This document shows positions 6,842-15,716 of a stretch of DNA of 64,000 nt, one piece after another. Numbering within the stretch: the first letter of the stretch is position 1; every line of letters starts with the position of its first letter. The notes beneath the pieces were generated by a model that saw only the letters and a program-made list of their open reading frames with translations, did not search any database and was not told where the DNA came from. A program made the translations under genes and the position numbers. Source of the stretch: Algoriphagus sp. A40 (GTDB lineage: Bacteria > Bacteroidota > Bacteroidia > Cytophagales > Cyclobacteriaceae); the NCBI RefSeq assembly GCF_002002735.1, contig NZ_MUNY01000042.1:186001-250000 (forward strand). The letters run 5' to 3'.

Positions 6842-9466
6842 TTACTCCGTTTTCAAACTCCGCACAGGATTGACATAAGCCACGCGAAGTACCTGATAGC
6901 CCACAGTCAGGGCAGCGATCACCAAAGAACTACCTATGGCCACGACGAAGGTCAATGCGTCCAGTGTGATCTTGAATTCAAAATCCTGCAGCCATCCGCT
7001 CATAAACCACCAGCCGACCGGCGCCGCTATCAGAAACGCAATCAGTATCAGCCGCACAAACTCCTGCCCAAACAGCCAGATGATGTGTGGGACTCCCCCG
7101 CCCAATACTTTGCGGATGCCAACCTCCTTGGTCTTTTGCGAAATCATAAAAGAGATCAACCCATACAGTCCCAAGCAGCCAATGAAAATCGCAATAAAGG
7201 AAAAGAACTGAATTCCTTTGAGTAAAGTATCCTCAGCTTCATAAAACTTGGCGATATCCTCATCCAAAAAGGAATACTCAAACATCTTGTCGGGATATTG
7301 CTCTTCCCAAAGCGCTTGAATTTCCTCCATTGTAGCCTTCACAGAATTACCATTGATTTTGATGGCAAAATTGGAATACATGTCACTCGCAGAGGTGATC
7401 AAAGCAGCAGAAATCGGCTCGTGCAAAGATCTGTCGTGAAAATTGCGTACCACGCCGACGACTTGACCACTCATCGTCCCTCCATTGGCATAGACCGTTT
7501 CACCCAAAGCCTCCTCGTAGGAGGTGATACCCAGACTTTGAAGCATGGCTTCGTTGACAATAACCTCCCGAACGGTATCCGAAGGCGTGAGATTCCTGCC
7601 AGCCAGTAGTTCTAAATCAAAAGTGGAAATGTAATCCGCATCTGCCAGTTTCATATTGGTCAGGAAATTCACTTCCTCTGAGTCAGTTCCAAAACGGATG
7701 GAATTATTCCAGGAGTCATAAGAGGACGGAGCCTGATAGCAGAGAGATACTTTTTCTATTCCAGGCAGGCGCAAAAACTCATTTTTCAACACATTCATCG
7801 TATTCAGAGAATCGCCTCCGAGCTTCACCATCACAACGGATGACTTGTCAAAACCGAGATCTGCCTCTTTGGCAAACCTCATCTGATTCATGATCACAAT
7901 CACGCCAATGATCAAAACCTGAGAAATGGCAAACTGGGTAACGATCAGAGAACGCCGGGTATTGAAGCCGCCCAATTGCTGGAAGGAAAGCTTCCCCTTC
8001 AGCGCAGCTACCGGTTTGAACCCAGTCAAAATAAAGGCCGGATAACAACCTGCCAAAAGTGTAATCAGGATATCCAATCCTAAGACAAACAGGACCAAGG
8101 TGCTGTCTGCAAGGAAATTGACGGGGATTTGAGTATTGAAGAAATCATTGATATAGGGCACCAAAGCATATCCCGCCAGTACTGCCACCAGAATACTGAT
8201 CGTCGCGATAATCGCCGTTTCAGCGATAAACTGCCAGAAAAGCTGCCCACGGAAACTGCCCAACACCTTTCTCACACCCACTTCCTTGGATCTTTTCAGC
8301 GCTTGCGCAGTGGCGAGATTGACGAAATTCACACAGGCTGTGATCAGCAAAAAGATCCCAATTGCAATCAGAATTCCAATGTCAGACTTTTCCATTGCCC
8401 CACCATATTTACCATCGAAGTGGATGTCTTGCAGAGCCTGCATTTTGTAGTGATGGACATTTTTGCTGGTTGGCCGAAACTGCTTCACAAAAGGCTGCAT
8501 GGCTTCTTCCACCTCGGCAGAACTCACGTCTGGTCGAAGTAGCACATAGCAATACATCCCGGACATTATTCCTCCCCAAGCCTCATCACTGGCCAGCCAG
8601 GGATTGAAATCTTTCATCGTGACATAGGAAACAAAGATCTCCGGCTTGATATCCGTATTGGAAGGAAGATCCTCCAAAACTCCGGTAATCCTGAAAGGCA
8701 AAAAATTGTCGTAAGTGATCACCTGACCGATGGGGTTTTGGTCGCCAAAATATTTCTTAGCCAGCCTTTCGGTGAGAATGGCTGTATTGGGTTCATTCAG
8801 CGAAGTTTCGATGGATCCTTTGGACAGCGGGAAATTGAAAATCTCAAAAAAAGCAGGCTCCGTAAATGCAAAACCATCCGGCTCTTTGATCAGCTGCTTT
8901 TCCCCATTCTGCTCAAAAGAAATCACAGCATTAGATTCATGAAACATCCTCGCGACCTTTTCCCCATAGGTATGGTTGTCTCTCAAAACTGCCCCCAAGG
9001 GTGAAGGGACATTATTGGTAAATGAAACTGTTTCCCGGTGTTGCTCCGTGACGACGCGGTAGATTCTGTCTTTGTTTTGGTGAAAATCGTCAAAGCTCAG
9101 GTGATGCTTCACCAGCACAAAGATAACGATGCAGCAGGTGATGCTGAGTGCCAAGCCGGCAATATTAATCAGAGCATATTCCTTGTTTCTCAGGAGCGTC
9201 CGCCAGCCAATTTTAAAATAACTTTTATACATACCGTAATTGTTTAAGTTCTGATAGGGTCTTCTGGGCCGAATAATGCCCGGACGAAAAAGCAGGAGTA
9301 CATCGAGCGCAAACTTCCAGTCTGCTTTCCGCTTCCCAAGCTTCTCGAAATTTCTGTCGTATACCTCAAACAGATCACCCTCGATATAATCCAGCATCCT
9401 GGGATGGCAGAACCATCGTAAGAAACTCAGGAAAATTCCGGGTGGTGAGGGATCATGATTTTTCAT
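6842..9466 (-). CDS. ABC transporter permease, FtsX/MacB type with prefix domain
   Basis: 874 aa. Residues 1-70 are a cytoplasmic prefix (FRWFCHPRMLDYIEGDLFEVYDR) of the 'permease prefix domain 2' kind, found on such proteins in Cytophagales. Then come TM1 (about 98-120), a long MacB-type periplasmic domain, three TM helices of the first FtsX unit (KEVGVRKVLGSFRGQLFWQF before them), and a second repeat of the same architecture ending in TKEVGIRKVLGGGVPHIIWL and three more TM helices. No ATPase is encoded here. Family members couple an ATPase partner to periplasmic signalling or export of peptides or envelope material. It follows the PadR regulator by 3 nt in a two-gene operon, which is the usual arrangement. 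Substrate unknown. Confidence 0.88.
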   Translation of the reverse strand: MKNHDPSPPGIFLSFLRWFCHPRMLDYIEGDLFEVYDRNFEKLGKRKADWKFALDVLLLFRPGIIRPRRPYQNLNNYGMYKSYFKIGWRTLLRNKEYALINIAGLALSITCCIVIFVLVKHHLSFDDFHQNKDRIYRVVTEQHRETVSFTNNVPSPLGAVLRDNHTYGEKVARMFHESNAVISFEQNGEKQLIKEPDGFAFTEPAFFEIFNFPLSKGSIETSLNEPNTAILTERLAKKYFGDQNPIGQVITYDNFLPFRITGVLEDLPSNTDIKPEIFVSYVTMKDFNPWLASDEAWGGIMSGMYCYVLLRPDVSSAEVEEAMQPFVKQFRPTSKNVHHYKMQALQDIHFDGKYGGAMEKSDIGILIAIGIFLLITACVNFVNLATAQALKRSKEVGVRKVLGSFRGQLFWQFIAETAIIATISILVAVLAGYALVPYINDFFNTQIPVNFLADSTLVLFVLGLDILITLLAGCYPAFILTGFKPVAALKGKLSFQQLGGFNTRRSLIVTQFAISQVLIIGVIVIMNQMRFAKEADLGFDKSSVVMVKLGGDSLNTMNVLKNEFLRLPGIEKVSLCYQAPSSYDSWNNSIRFGTDSEEVNFLTNMKLADADYISTFDLELLAGRNLTPSDTVREVIVNEAMLQSLGITSYEEALGETVYANGGTMSGQVVGVVRNFHDRSLHEPISAALITSASDMYSNFAIKINGNSVKATMEEIQALWEEQYPDKMFEYSFLDEDIAKFYEAEDTLLKGIQFFSFIAIFIGCLGLYGLISFMISQKTKEVGIRKVLGGGVPHIIWLFGQEFVRLILIAFLIAAPVGWWFMSGWLQDFEFKITLDALTFVVAIGSSLVIAALTVGYQVLRVAYVNPVRSLKTE

Positions 9467-9469
9467 AGC

Positions 9470-9814
9470 CTAGATGCCGGCAAGATTTGATTGCCATATC
9501 GTCTTGGGGATAGCAGACCAGAGTTCGTCTCGGGTTTCTTTGGCATGCTGGATCGCCTTTTTGCCCAAGGCTGTGATTTCAAAATATCTTCTTGGCCTCC
9601 CTGCCCGTTCTTCGGTACTTTCTCCGGCAAAGGATTTTAGGTAGCCTTTGTCTTCCATGCGGTTCAGCGCCGTGTGAAGCGCCCCCATACTCACAGTCCG
9701 CTTGAGTCTGGATTCGATCTCGTCTTTGATCGCCACACTATATGCGGCATTGCTGAGAATCCCCACCGTCAGGATGACGATTTCCTCAAACTCCCCTAAC
9801 TGATAATCTTTCAT
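9470..9814 (-). CDS. PadR family transcriptional regulator
   Basis: 114 aa from the ATG at 9814 (MKDYQLGEFEEIVILTV); an alternative ATG is two codons earlier, and the longer frame upstream does not resemble the family. The winged helix-turn-helix is visible as SVAIKDEIESRLKRTVSMGALHTALNRMEDKGYL, followed by the wing GRPRRYFEITALGKKAI. PadR proteins repress by dimer binding near the promoter and are relieved by ligands such as phenolics or peptides. Here the partner is the permease gene starting 3 nt downstream, so it probably controls that gene and itself. A short AT palindrome directly before the start (9821-9834) is the likely operator. Confidence 0.9.
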   Translation of the reverse strand: MKDYQLGEFEEIVILTVGILSNAAYSVAIKDEIESRLKRTVSMGALHTALNRMEDKGYLKSFAGESTEERAGRPRRYFEITALGKKAIQHAKETRDELWSAIPKTIWQSNLAGI

Positions 9815-9820
9815 AGGCAT

Positions 9821-9834
9821 GATAGTATTATCTA
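9821..9834 (-). promoter_or_regulatory. AT-rich palindromic element before padR (putative operator)
   Basis: Read on the minus strand, TAGATAATACTATC lies 6 nt upstream of the chosen start codon. GATA/TATC half-sites face each other around a 4-bp centre. A site so close to the start would block initiation of transcription or ribosome access if bound. PadR autoregulation at such sites is common in the family; binding here is inference. Confidence 0.35.
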
Positions 9835-10138
9835 AATGTAGGAATAATATTCGTGCCAATTTTAAAACCGTTTCCATAGGCTCATTCAGACACATTTTAG
9901 GAAAACAGGCTGTTCGGGAACGGGCAAATCCGGGCGATGATGGACTATTTGGAAACCTCTGATCAACCTTTGTCAGCTCAAAATCTCATTCCCAAAACTC
10001 TTCCCATTCAGTACCTGGAATTATTAAAACCATTCTCTTTTGTGGGTGGATGAATCTTGATACACCCATTGAAAAAAACGGGTTTGAAAAAAAATCATTT
10101 TAAATCAGCCCACCGAGAATGCCCAAAATACAAGAAAC

Positions 10139-10168
10139 AAAAAAACCGAAGCTTTCGCTCCGGTCTTT
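10139..10168 (-). terminator. Rho-independent terminator of the cytochrome/DUF1080 operon
   Basis: On the minus strand ACCGGAGC pairs with GCTTCGGT (one G-U) around a GAAA tetraloop (plus-strand 10145-10164), followed at once by a run of six or more U. It lies about 60 nt after the stop of the 643-aa gene. Confidence 0.8.
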
Positions 10169-10189
10169 TGACTTTATCAAACAGCTGTG

Positions 10190-10207
10190 GTCCGATAGCT
10201 ATCGGAC
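10190..10207. repeat. Perfect 18-bp palindrome GTCCGATAGCTATCGGAC
   Basis: The sequence equals its own reverse complement over 18 bases and is followed by a second short inverted repeat, CTGCC/GGCAG, within the next 16 bases. It sits between a stop codon and its terminator, so it is transcribed in the 3' leader. Its role is unknown; it could be an interspersed palindromic motif or a protein-binding site. Confidence 0.6.
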
Positions 10208-10225
10208 TGCCGTCCGTTGGCAGAT

Positions 10226-12157
10226 TTACTTCAACGAATTAATCCATCTGGCGATCTTCAGCGCTTCCTCTTTTGGTACCTGAGGCATGGCTGCCATCGG
10301 TGTGGCATATCCTGGCCAGTTTTCAGGCTTTGGATTATAGATCAGCTCGACCATCTTTTCGGGGGAATAGTTACGCTTGGCAATCTCGGTAAAGGGCGGA
10401 CCAACCACCTTCTTGTCTTGCTGATGACAAGCTGTACAGGTGTTTTTGGTCAACAAGGTTTTGATTTCAGCTTCCGTTGGGACTGCTGTGGCAGTTGGTT
10501 TGGCAGCAGTTGCAGCGGGTTTTGTCGCTGCAGTGGCTGGCTTCACAGCCGCAACTTCAGCTACCACCACCGGCTTGGGTTTGATCACCATCTTGTCTCC
10601 TGAAGGAATCTGATTCAGTGTGTAGTAAGCATCTGTATGGACCAGTTCGTGGGAATTGATTGCCTCACGGATGCCGGGCAGGCTGATTCTGTGGACATGG
10701 TACTGCTGAGGATCTTTGATGGCGATCCTTACTTTTCTGCCGTCTTCAGAAACCTCCACACCCAGGATTTCATGATCCATTGGTCTGACAGGCGGACTTC
10801 CATAAACTGGGAAATACTTGTAGGTAAAGCTGGAGATCATGTAGGAAGTCAAGTCCTCGGCTGATTTCTTGTCAATTGGCTTGGTAAACTCGATTTCGAA
10901 TCCGTCCGGCTTGGCCTTCACCGTTCTCATTTCAAAAGGAGCCTCACGGTTCCAAACCAGGCGCTGCAAACCTTCATTGGCATCGCCGGCAGAACCCCAA
11001 CCACGGTTGGTTTCTCCCACAAAGAGTGACTGATCTTCTGCGAAAACCATTCTTAAAACTCCGGATTGAAACCCAGCTCTAAAATCAATGGAAGCACCTT
11101 GATAGACGCCGTTTACCTTTTCCAGCATGATTCGCATGATCTTGCTTTGGCCTTGATCACCTACCAAGATCTGCCCGCCGAATGGTCCCCAGTAGTTGTC
11201 CGGGATCATGATAGGCTCGGAATTGGAAATCCCGTGGATGCCATGCGGTAACCAAACCGCCGGAAGTTTAATTGCAGGCAGAGATTTTTCGGCTTCTGCC
11301 AAGGTGATAAATGGAGCGTTTACGTCATTTGCCGGTTTGATATATCGACCGTTGGCATCCTTGTTTTTCATCGGATCTATCACTGCATCAAACTGCGCGC
11401 GGGTGATATTTACCGGAGAATTCGGGAGGTCTGTCCAGCGAAGTCCCGCAGGGTTACCGGAGAAATCTCCTTTTTCCAGATGCCAAAGTCCACCGGAACC
11501 CATGTAATCGCCCTGGTTTTCAGTGTAAAACACTTCTCCATTCAAGATACCTGGACCCGCAGGAGACCTCATACCCGTAGCAAAGGGTTCGATTCTTCCA
11601 TCTGGATAAATTTTCAAGGTCCAGCCTCTGTAAGGAACCCTGCTTTCTCCTCTCCACCATTCTTCATCCCCAAAAGCCACATTGGTGGTAACAATAAACG
11701 CCCCGTCCGGAGTGATTTTGGGACCAAAACTGTACTCGTGGTAATGAGCTGAAAGTGGCCAACTTGCTATGGTCTCATACCAATCCGCTTTTCCATCCGA
11801 GTTCAGGTCGGTCAGTTTGGTCAATTCGCCCCGCTGTACCATGTAAAGCGACCCTTCATGATAGGCCAAACCCAGGATTTCATGAAGACCGGAAGCAAAC
11901 TTCTTGAAATAAGGCCTTTGGGAAGTGGGATTTTCTACGATAAAAACATCCCCTCGACGAGTAGATACGCCAAGGTTTCCGTTGGGAAGCATGGCCAATC
12001 CACCGACTTCCAGCAGTGTGCCTTCAGGAGCGGGAACTCTGAGGATCTTGAAGAAATCCTCTTCTTTTGGTGACTCCTGAGCAAATAGAGAAAGGCTCAT
12101 CCCTAGCGCTACTGCACTCAGAGTCAACGTTTTCAAATTAATATTCAATCGAAACAT
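10226..12157 (-). CDS. Secreted beta-propeller protein with C-terminal cytochrome c domain
   Basis: 643 aa. A signal peptide (cleavage near SLFAQ-E) leads to a propeller of the sugar-dehydrogenase/DUF7133 type: GGLAMLPNGNLGVSTRRGDVF, LGLAYHEGSLYMVQRG, DLNSDGKADWYE (calcium-like loop), GMRSPAGPGI and HGIHGISNSEPIM. An Ala/Lys/Pro/Thr-rich linker (about 525-555) joins a monohaem cytochrome c domain with CTACH at 574-578 and likely Met ligands near 621-624. It should pass electrons from a periplasmic oxidation to the respiratory chain. Such fusions usually sit with DUF1080 hydrolases, and here one starts immediately upstream (21-nt gap), so the two are one operon. Which sugar or alcohol is oxidised, and whether the propeller is catalytic, cannot be read from the sequence. 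Confidence 0.8.
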   Translation of the reverse strand: MFRLNINLKTLTLSAVALGMSLSLFAQESPKEEDFFKILRVPAPEGTLLEVGGLAMLPNGNLGVSTRRGDVFIVENPTSQRPYFKKFASGLHEILGLAYHEGSLYMVQRGELTKLTDLNSDGKADWYETIASWPLSAHYHEYSFGPKITPDGAFIVTTNVAFGDEEWWRGESRVPYRGWTLKIYPDGRIEPFATGMRSPAGPGILNGEVFYTENQGDYMGSGGLWHLEKGDFSGNPAGLRWTDLPNSPVNITRAQFDAVIDPMKNKDANGRYIKPANDVNAPFITLAEAEKSLPAIKLPAVWLPHGIHGISNSEPIMIPDNYWGPFGGQILVGDQGQSKIMRIMLEKVNGVYQGASIDFRAGFQSGVLRMVFAEDQSLFVGETNRGWGSAGDANEGLQRLVWNREAPFEMRTVKAKPDGFEIEFTKPIDKKSAEDLTSYMISSFTYKYFPVYGSPPVRPMDHEILGVEVSEDGRKVRIAIKDPQQYHVHRISLPGIREAINSHELVHTDAYYTLNQIPSGDKMVIKPKPVVVAEVAAVKPATAATKPAATAAKPTATAVPTEAEIKTLLTKNTCTACHQQDKKVVGPPFTEIAKRNYSPEKMVELIYNPKPENWPGYATPMAAMPQVPKEEALKIARWINSLK

Positions 12158-12178
12158 ATCTTTTCTTTCTATTCAGGA

Positions 12179-13951
12179 TTAAAACAAGAGGCTATAAGTA
12201 AGCGAGGTCGTGACAGGCAAATAGATGCCGTCGGCACCGACTTTGGGAGCATTTGCAGAAACAAGAAAAATCCCAGTCTCTTCGATCAGATACATATTAT
12301 CCGACACTTTGGTGAGCGTTTTCCCCGGTGCAACAAACACCAGCAAAGAATCACTATTGCCGGTAAGCTGCAGGATACGGTCAATGCCCTTTCCGTCAGT
12401 TTTTGCCTGAATCTGGTCGTTCAACCCGATCCCGTCCTTAGACTGGGAAGTAAATCTCAGCGCACCGTCACCCAAGATCTGGTAGCCTTTGGCCTGCCAC
12501 TCTTTGGTCACCGCACTGTAATCCGCATTGTGAAGTAAAGGTGATCCTTGGTTCAGTTCGGTCACCACACCCACTGGTCTGGAAACTCCATTGCCACGGC
12601 TGTCCCACATCGGTGTAGCATCCAAAAATCCACCTCTCCAAACTCTTAGGAGCTGGTTGGAATTCAAGTCATAGGAAAAATTCGCTCCGGATGAGGAAGA
12701 AACAGAAATCCCATGGGAAATCTTTTTGCCGCCCGGCAGCTCGATAAAGGATCTGAGCACCGGAGTTTCGCTGGCATTCACCAGGATCGGATCAGTGGAC
12801 CAAAACTCCGCACCTGCAGGTTGACTGTAAGTCTGATCCCACATCCCCTCGGATCGGGCGCTGAGCATAAATCCCTGAGCAGTCCAGTCGGTCGGCTTGG
12901 ACACCCAGATCACATAGGAAACCTCTCCGGCCTGAAGTGCTTTCTCGGTTTGGATCATTCCCCCCTTTAGCACAGGAGCTTCAGTGGAATTGCCAATCTG
13001 GATTGCTCCAAGACCGTTGGGAACCGACATTCTGAAGGTATAATTACCTGCTTTTTTCACTGATATTTTTCCTTCAAACTTGCTCAGGGAAGAGGAAGTC
13101 AAACCGGCTACAAACTCATCGAAAGATTTGATTTTGCCAGATGAAGAAGCTTTTAGCGTATTTTCAGCCGGAAGCTCAGTATAGGCACCTGGAAATACCT
13201 GATAGGAAATCTCACCAAACTCAGGCGCAGGCGTATCGTATCGCTTCACTTCCAAAGACTGGATCGCAATGGGGCCATGGTCACCCTGAATCCGAATCGG
13301 GCCTTCGGCGACTTCACCGCCAGCCATGGCTCCACGGGTTGGGCCGAAAAGCTCCACGTCTTCGTGGATGGTCACTCCGTTGAGGGAAGCGGATATGATA
13401 CGGGCATTTTCAATTTTTTCACCGGAAGGAGAAAATCTCGGGGCTTTAAAATACACCTTCAAGGTCTGCCAAACTCCGGGAGCTTTGCTGGCATTCAGAC
13501 GCGGGGCGTAGCCTTGGTAGCCTTTTTGGCCATCCGGCTTGGACTCGTCCCAGCGCTCATAAATTCCGCCGTTGTCTCCGGCTTTGACTTGAGTTTTTGC
13601 CCAGCTGTCCAACAGCTGAACTTCGTATTGTCCCTGCAGATACATGCCGGAATTTGACCCCGGTGCCATCATATAGACGAGAGTCACTTCTGTGTCTCCA
13701 AATTTCTCGGTGGAAACAATGTCGGCTCCGGGTTTCTTTTTGGTCGGCGCATTGAGAATAATGCTTCCTTTTCCTTCGGAAAGGAGCTCATGGCTGGACT
13801 GAAGGGGATCAGCCCAAACCTTGGCTACTTCAATCCAGCTTCCTTTGTTGCTTTCGAAGGAAGCCAGCTTGAGCTGGGTTTGCGCTTGAACGGAGACGGC
13901 CGAAAAAATCAGGGCCATTCCCATCCAAGTCGATTTGTGGTTTGAGAACAT
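12179..13951 (-). CDS. Secreted DUF1080 (3-keto-disaccharide hydrolase-type) protein
   Basis: 590 aa with a signal peptide (about 1-23, ending AVSVQAQ). Residues of roughly 25-215 form a DUF1080 concanavalin-like domain: GKGSIILNAPTKKKPGADI, FGDTEVTLVYMMAPGSNSGMYLQG, YEVQLLDSW, GGIYERWDESKPDGQKG and GGEVAEGPIRIQGDHGPIAIQSLEVK. A middle part around 265-350 (GKISVKKAGNYTFRMSVPN) looks like a PA14-type or carbohydrate-binding beta domain. The C-terminal third is unassigned. DUF1080 proteins include 3-keto-glycoside hydrolases. First gene of the operon with the cytochrome-propeller protein downstream; together they suggest periplasmic oxidation and cleavage of a sugar, which is inference. Confidence 0.78.
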   Translation of the reverse strand: MFSNHKSTWMGMALIFSAVSVQAQTQLKLASFESNKGSWIEVAKVWADPLQSSHELLSEGKGSIILNAPTKKKPGADIVSTEKFGDTEVTLVYMMAPGSNSGMYLQGQYEVQLLDSWAKTQVKAGDNGGIYERWDESKPDGQKGYQGYAPRLNASKAPGVWQTLKVYFKAPRFSPSGEKIENARIISASLNGVTIHEDVELFGPTRGAMAGGEVAEGPIRIQGDHGPIAIQSLEVKRYDTPAPEFGEISYQVFPGAYTELPAENTLKASSSGKIKSFDEFVAGLTSSSLSKFEGKISVKKAGNYTFRMSVPNGLGAIQIGNSTEAPVLKGGMIQTEKALQAGEVSYVIWVSKPTDWTAQGFMLSARSEGMWDQTYSQPAGAEFWSTDPILVNASETPVLRSFIELPGGKKISHGISVSSSSGANFSYDLNSNQLLRVWRGGFLDATPMWDSRGNGVSRPVGVVTELNQGSPLLHNADYSAVTKEWQAKGYQILGDGALRFTSQSKDGIGLNDQIQAKTDGKGIDRILQLTGNSDSLLVFVAPGKTLTKVSDNMYLIEETGIFLVSANAPKVGADGIYLPVTTSLTYSLLF

Positions 13952-14135
13952 AAAACTTTGAGAATAATGAATTGGGGCGGAAATTAGCTTCGGAAGCCTA
14001 GACTGCCAAGCTAAAATGGAAAGACGGTGAAAATAAGGTTGAATTTCAAGTGAATACTGCCTGTGAGCGGGGAGAACTCCTGCTGGATTTGGGTGTCAAA
14101 ACTCCTCTTCAGACCGTCAACTTTCTTAAAGCTGT

Positions 14136-15284
14136 TTAGGAAAGATCGACCTGATAAAGCGCCTCCAGTTGCTTTTCGGTCACTTTTTTAGGTATCATCC
14201 GGAAAAAAGAATTCCTCAAACCCATCAGCAATGGGTTTTCCAATTGGGCGATTTTACCCAGCCTCCAGGAATCTTTGACAATCTTTTGTGTGCGGGGAAG
14301 TCTTCGCTTTTCAAATTCCAGAAAAGCCAGGGCTGGATCTGAATTTCTCTTCAGACAGCAAGCCAAAACTGCCGCATCTTCGATGGCCATACAAGCTCCC
14401 TGTCCCATATTTGGAGTGGTGGCGTGAGCCGCATCACCGATCAGAACAGCGTTACCAAAAGCAAATTGAGAAAGCGGTTCCAGGTCGAGGATATCATTCC
14501 AGATGATCTGATCGGGTTTTGTCCCAGCCAGGACTTCGGGGATGGGAAAATGAAAGTCCTTAAAATTGGCTTCCAGGTCTGCCTTAGTATAGCTTTTTAG
14601 AGAAGAATTGGGAGTTGGAGCATTGATGCATGCGTACCAGTACACCTGTTTTTTGGATAAAGGTGTAACTCCAAACCGTCCATTTTTGCCCCAAGTTTCG
14701 GAGGTTTCGGCAATGTTCAATCCGGAATTGTCCATTACTCCTCTCCAGCAGGTATAGCCGGAAAAGCGGATTTTCGCATCCGGCAGCAGTTGTTTTCCGA
14801 TGGAAGAGTGGATCCCTTCCGCCACGATCAGGTACTTGGCTCTGATCTGCTCACCGTTTTCAATCCGGACCAAATAGCCCTCAGAATCTTCGCTAAAATC
14901 CACGGAGCGCATCCCGGTAATGACATTTTTTGGTTCAAGCTGTGCCAATAAAACCCGGTGCAAATCTGCCCGATGGATGGTGAAATTGCTGATGCCAAAG
15001 CGGGAATGTGCCGGATCTGTATCCGTTCGGGTGATAATTTGACCTTTTTGATCATAAATGGAAAAAGCCTTCAATTCCCTGCCCTCCGGAATCACCTGAT
15101 CCGCAATGCCGATCTGAAGGAGTGCCATCATCGCATTGGCGGCCAAGGCCAAACCAGCCCCGACGGGCTTGATCTCGGCGGCTGCTTCGATTACGACAGC
15201 TTCAATTCCGATTTGCTTCAAGGCAATGGCCGTGGTCAAGCCGGCTATTCCGCCACCGAGAATGACATAAGGGTGTGATTTCAT
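14136..15284 (-). CDS. FAD-dependent aromatic-type monooxygenase (UbiH/PHBH fold)
   Basis: 382 aa, a class A flavoprotein monooxygenase. The N-terminal Rossmann motif is VILGGGIAGLTTAIALKQIG (8-27) with the acidic ribose-binding residue in VVIEA. The NADPH/FAD DG-like motif is VAEGIHS (154-160, E in place of D) and the second FAD motif is GDAAHATTPNMGQGACMAIEDA beginning at 283. These enzymes hydroxylate or epoxidise using NAD(P)H and oxygen; the closest-looking groups are salicylate-hydroxylase-like and zeaxanthin-epoxidase-like proteins. There is no neighbouring catabolic gene to suggest a substrate. It is flanked by long spacers and is probably transcribed alone; nothing notable is in the 184-base gap after it. 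Confidence 0.85.
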   Translation of the reverse strand: MKSHPYVILGGGIAGLTTAIALKQIGIEAVVIEAAAEIKPVGAGLALAANAMMALLQIGIADQVIPEGRELKAFSIYDQKGQIITRTDTDPAHSRFGISNFTIHRADLHRVLLAQLEPKNVITGMRSVDFSEDSEGYLVRIENGEQIRAKYLIVAEGIHSSIGKQLLPDAKIRFSGYTCWRGVMDNSGLNIAETSETWGKNGRFGVTPLSKKQVYWYACINAPTPNSSLKSYTKADLEANFKDFHFPIPEVLAGTKPDQIIWNDILDLEPLSQFAFGNAVLIGDAAHATTPNMGQGACMAIEDAAVLACCLKRNSDPALAFLEFEKRRLPRTQKIVKDSWRLGKIAQLENPLLMGLRNSFFRMIPKKVTEKQLEALYQVDLS

Positions 15285-15359
15285 TTGATCTTTTTAAAAA
15301 GGTGTATTCAAAAAACTACGCCAAGTTTTAGAGATTACCGACAGAGGTTCAGATTGACC

Positions 15360-15485
15360 TATTCCCCCTTTTTTTAATGATACATCTCCAAATTTGGACT
15401 AGAATTCAAAGTGGAACTCGCCAACCCAAATCCGAAATCCCAATCTTGTGCTGAGCCCAGTCGAAGCATCCGACATCCGAAATCA
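15360..15485. repeat. Interspersed repeat, copy 1 of a tandem pair
   Basis: Part of the 432-base gap 15285-15716, which holds no gene. Copy 1 runs from a CCCCCTTTTTTT start through CTCCAAATTTGGACTAG, a TTCAAAGTGGAACTCG segment, a run of TCCGAAATC-like words, to the REP-like core GTGCTGAGCCCAGTCGAAGC (15449-15468). Copy 2 follows directly with the same order of segments. Another element of this type is at 18306-18375. Confidence 0.6.
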
Positions 15486-15499
15486 ATTTCCCGTCTCAA

Positions 15500-15633
15500 A
15501 TCCCCCCGCCCTTTTTTCCATGAATCATTTCCAAATCTAGACTAAAATTCAAAGGGGGAGTTGTCCAATCCCAAATCCGATTTCCGAAATCCGAAACTTG
15601 TGCTGAGGGTGTCGAAGCATCCGAAATCATCAG
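15500..15633. repeat. Interspersed repeat, copy 2 of a tandem pair
   Basis: Same order of segments as copy 1 with substitutions: CCCCCCGCCC start, TTCCAAATCTAGACTA, TTCAAAGGGGGAGTTGTCC, TCCGAAATC words, then TGTGCTGAGGGTGTCGAAGC ending near 15618. The CCCCC...AAAGGGGGAG parts can pair across the element. Bases 15634-15716 continue with short low-complexity words (CCGGTCTTCCGTCTCCGGTC) and nothing codable. Confidence 0.6.
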
Positions 15634-15716
15634 TCATCCGGCATCTGACACCGGAAACAGTTCCTTCTCGAATCTTCTTCGGTCTTCCGTCTCCGGTCTT
15701 CCGTCTTGAATTCTCC

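Larger units (their letters stand above)
9815..10225. other. Spacer between two minus-strand units (PadR operon leader; terminator of the cytochrome operon)
   Basis: About 410 bases without a gene. From the right it holds a perfect 18-bp palindrome (10190-10207), a rho-independent terminator for the cytochrome operon (10139-10168), a stretch without features, and the PadR leader with its AT-rich element at 9821-9834. Short frames inside have no recognisable product. Confidence 0.6.

Noticed and set aside
9896-10140. Small RNA candidate between the PadR operon and the cytochrome operon
   Set aside because: No promoter box or stable fold was found beyond the listed terminator and palindrome.
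15400-15700. Possible CRISPR array in the repeat-rich gap
   Set aside because: Units are only two, long (about 130 bp), uneven, and not separated by uniform spacers; no cas genes.
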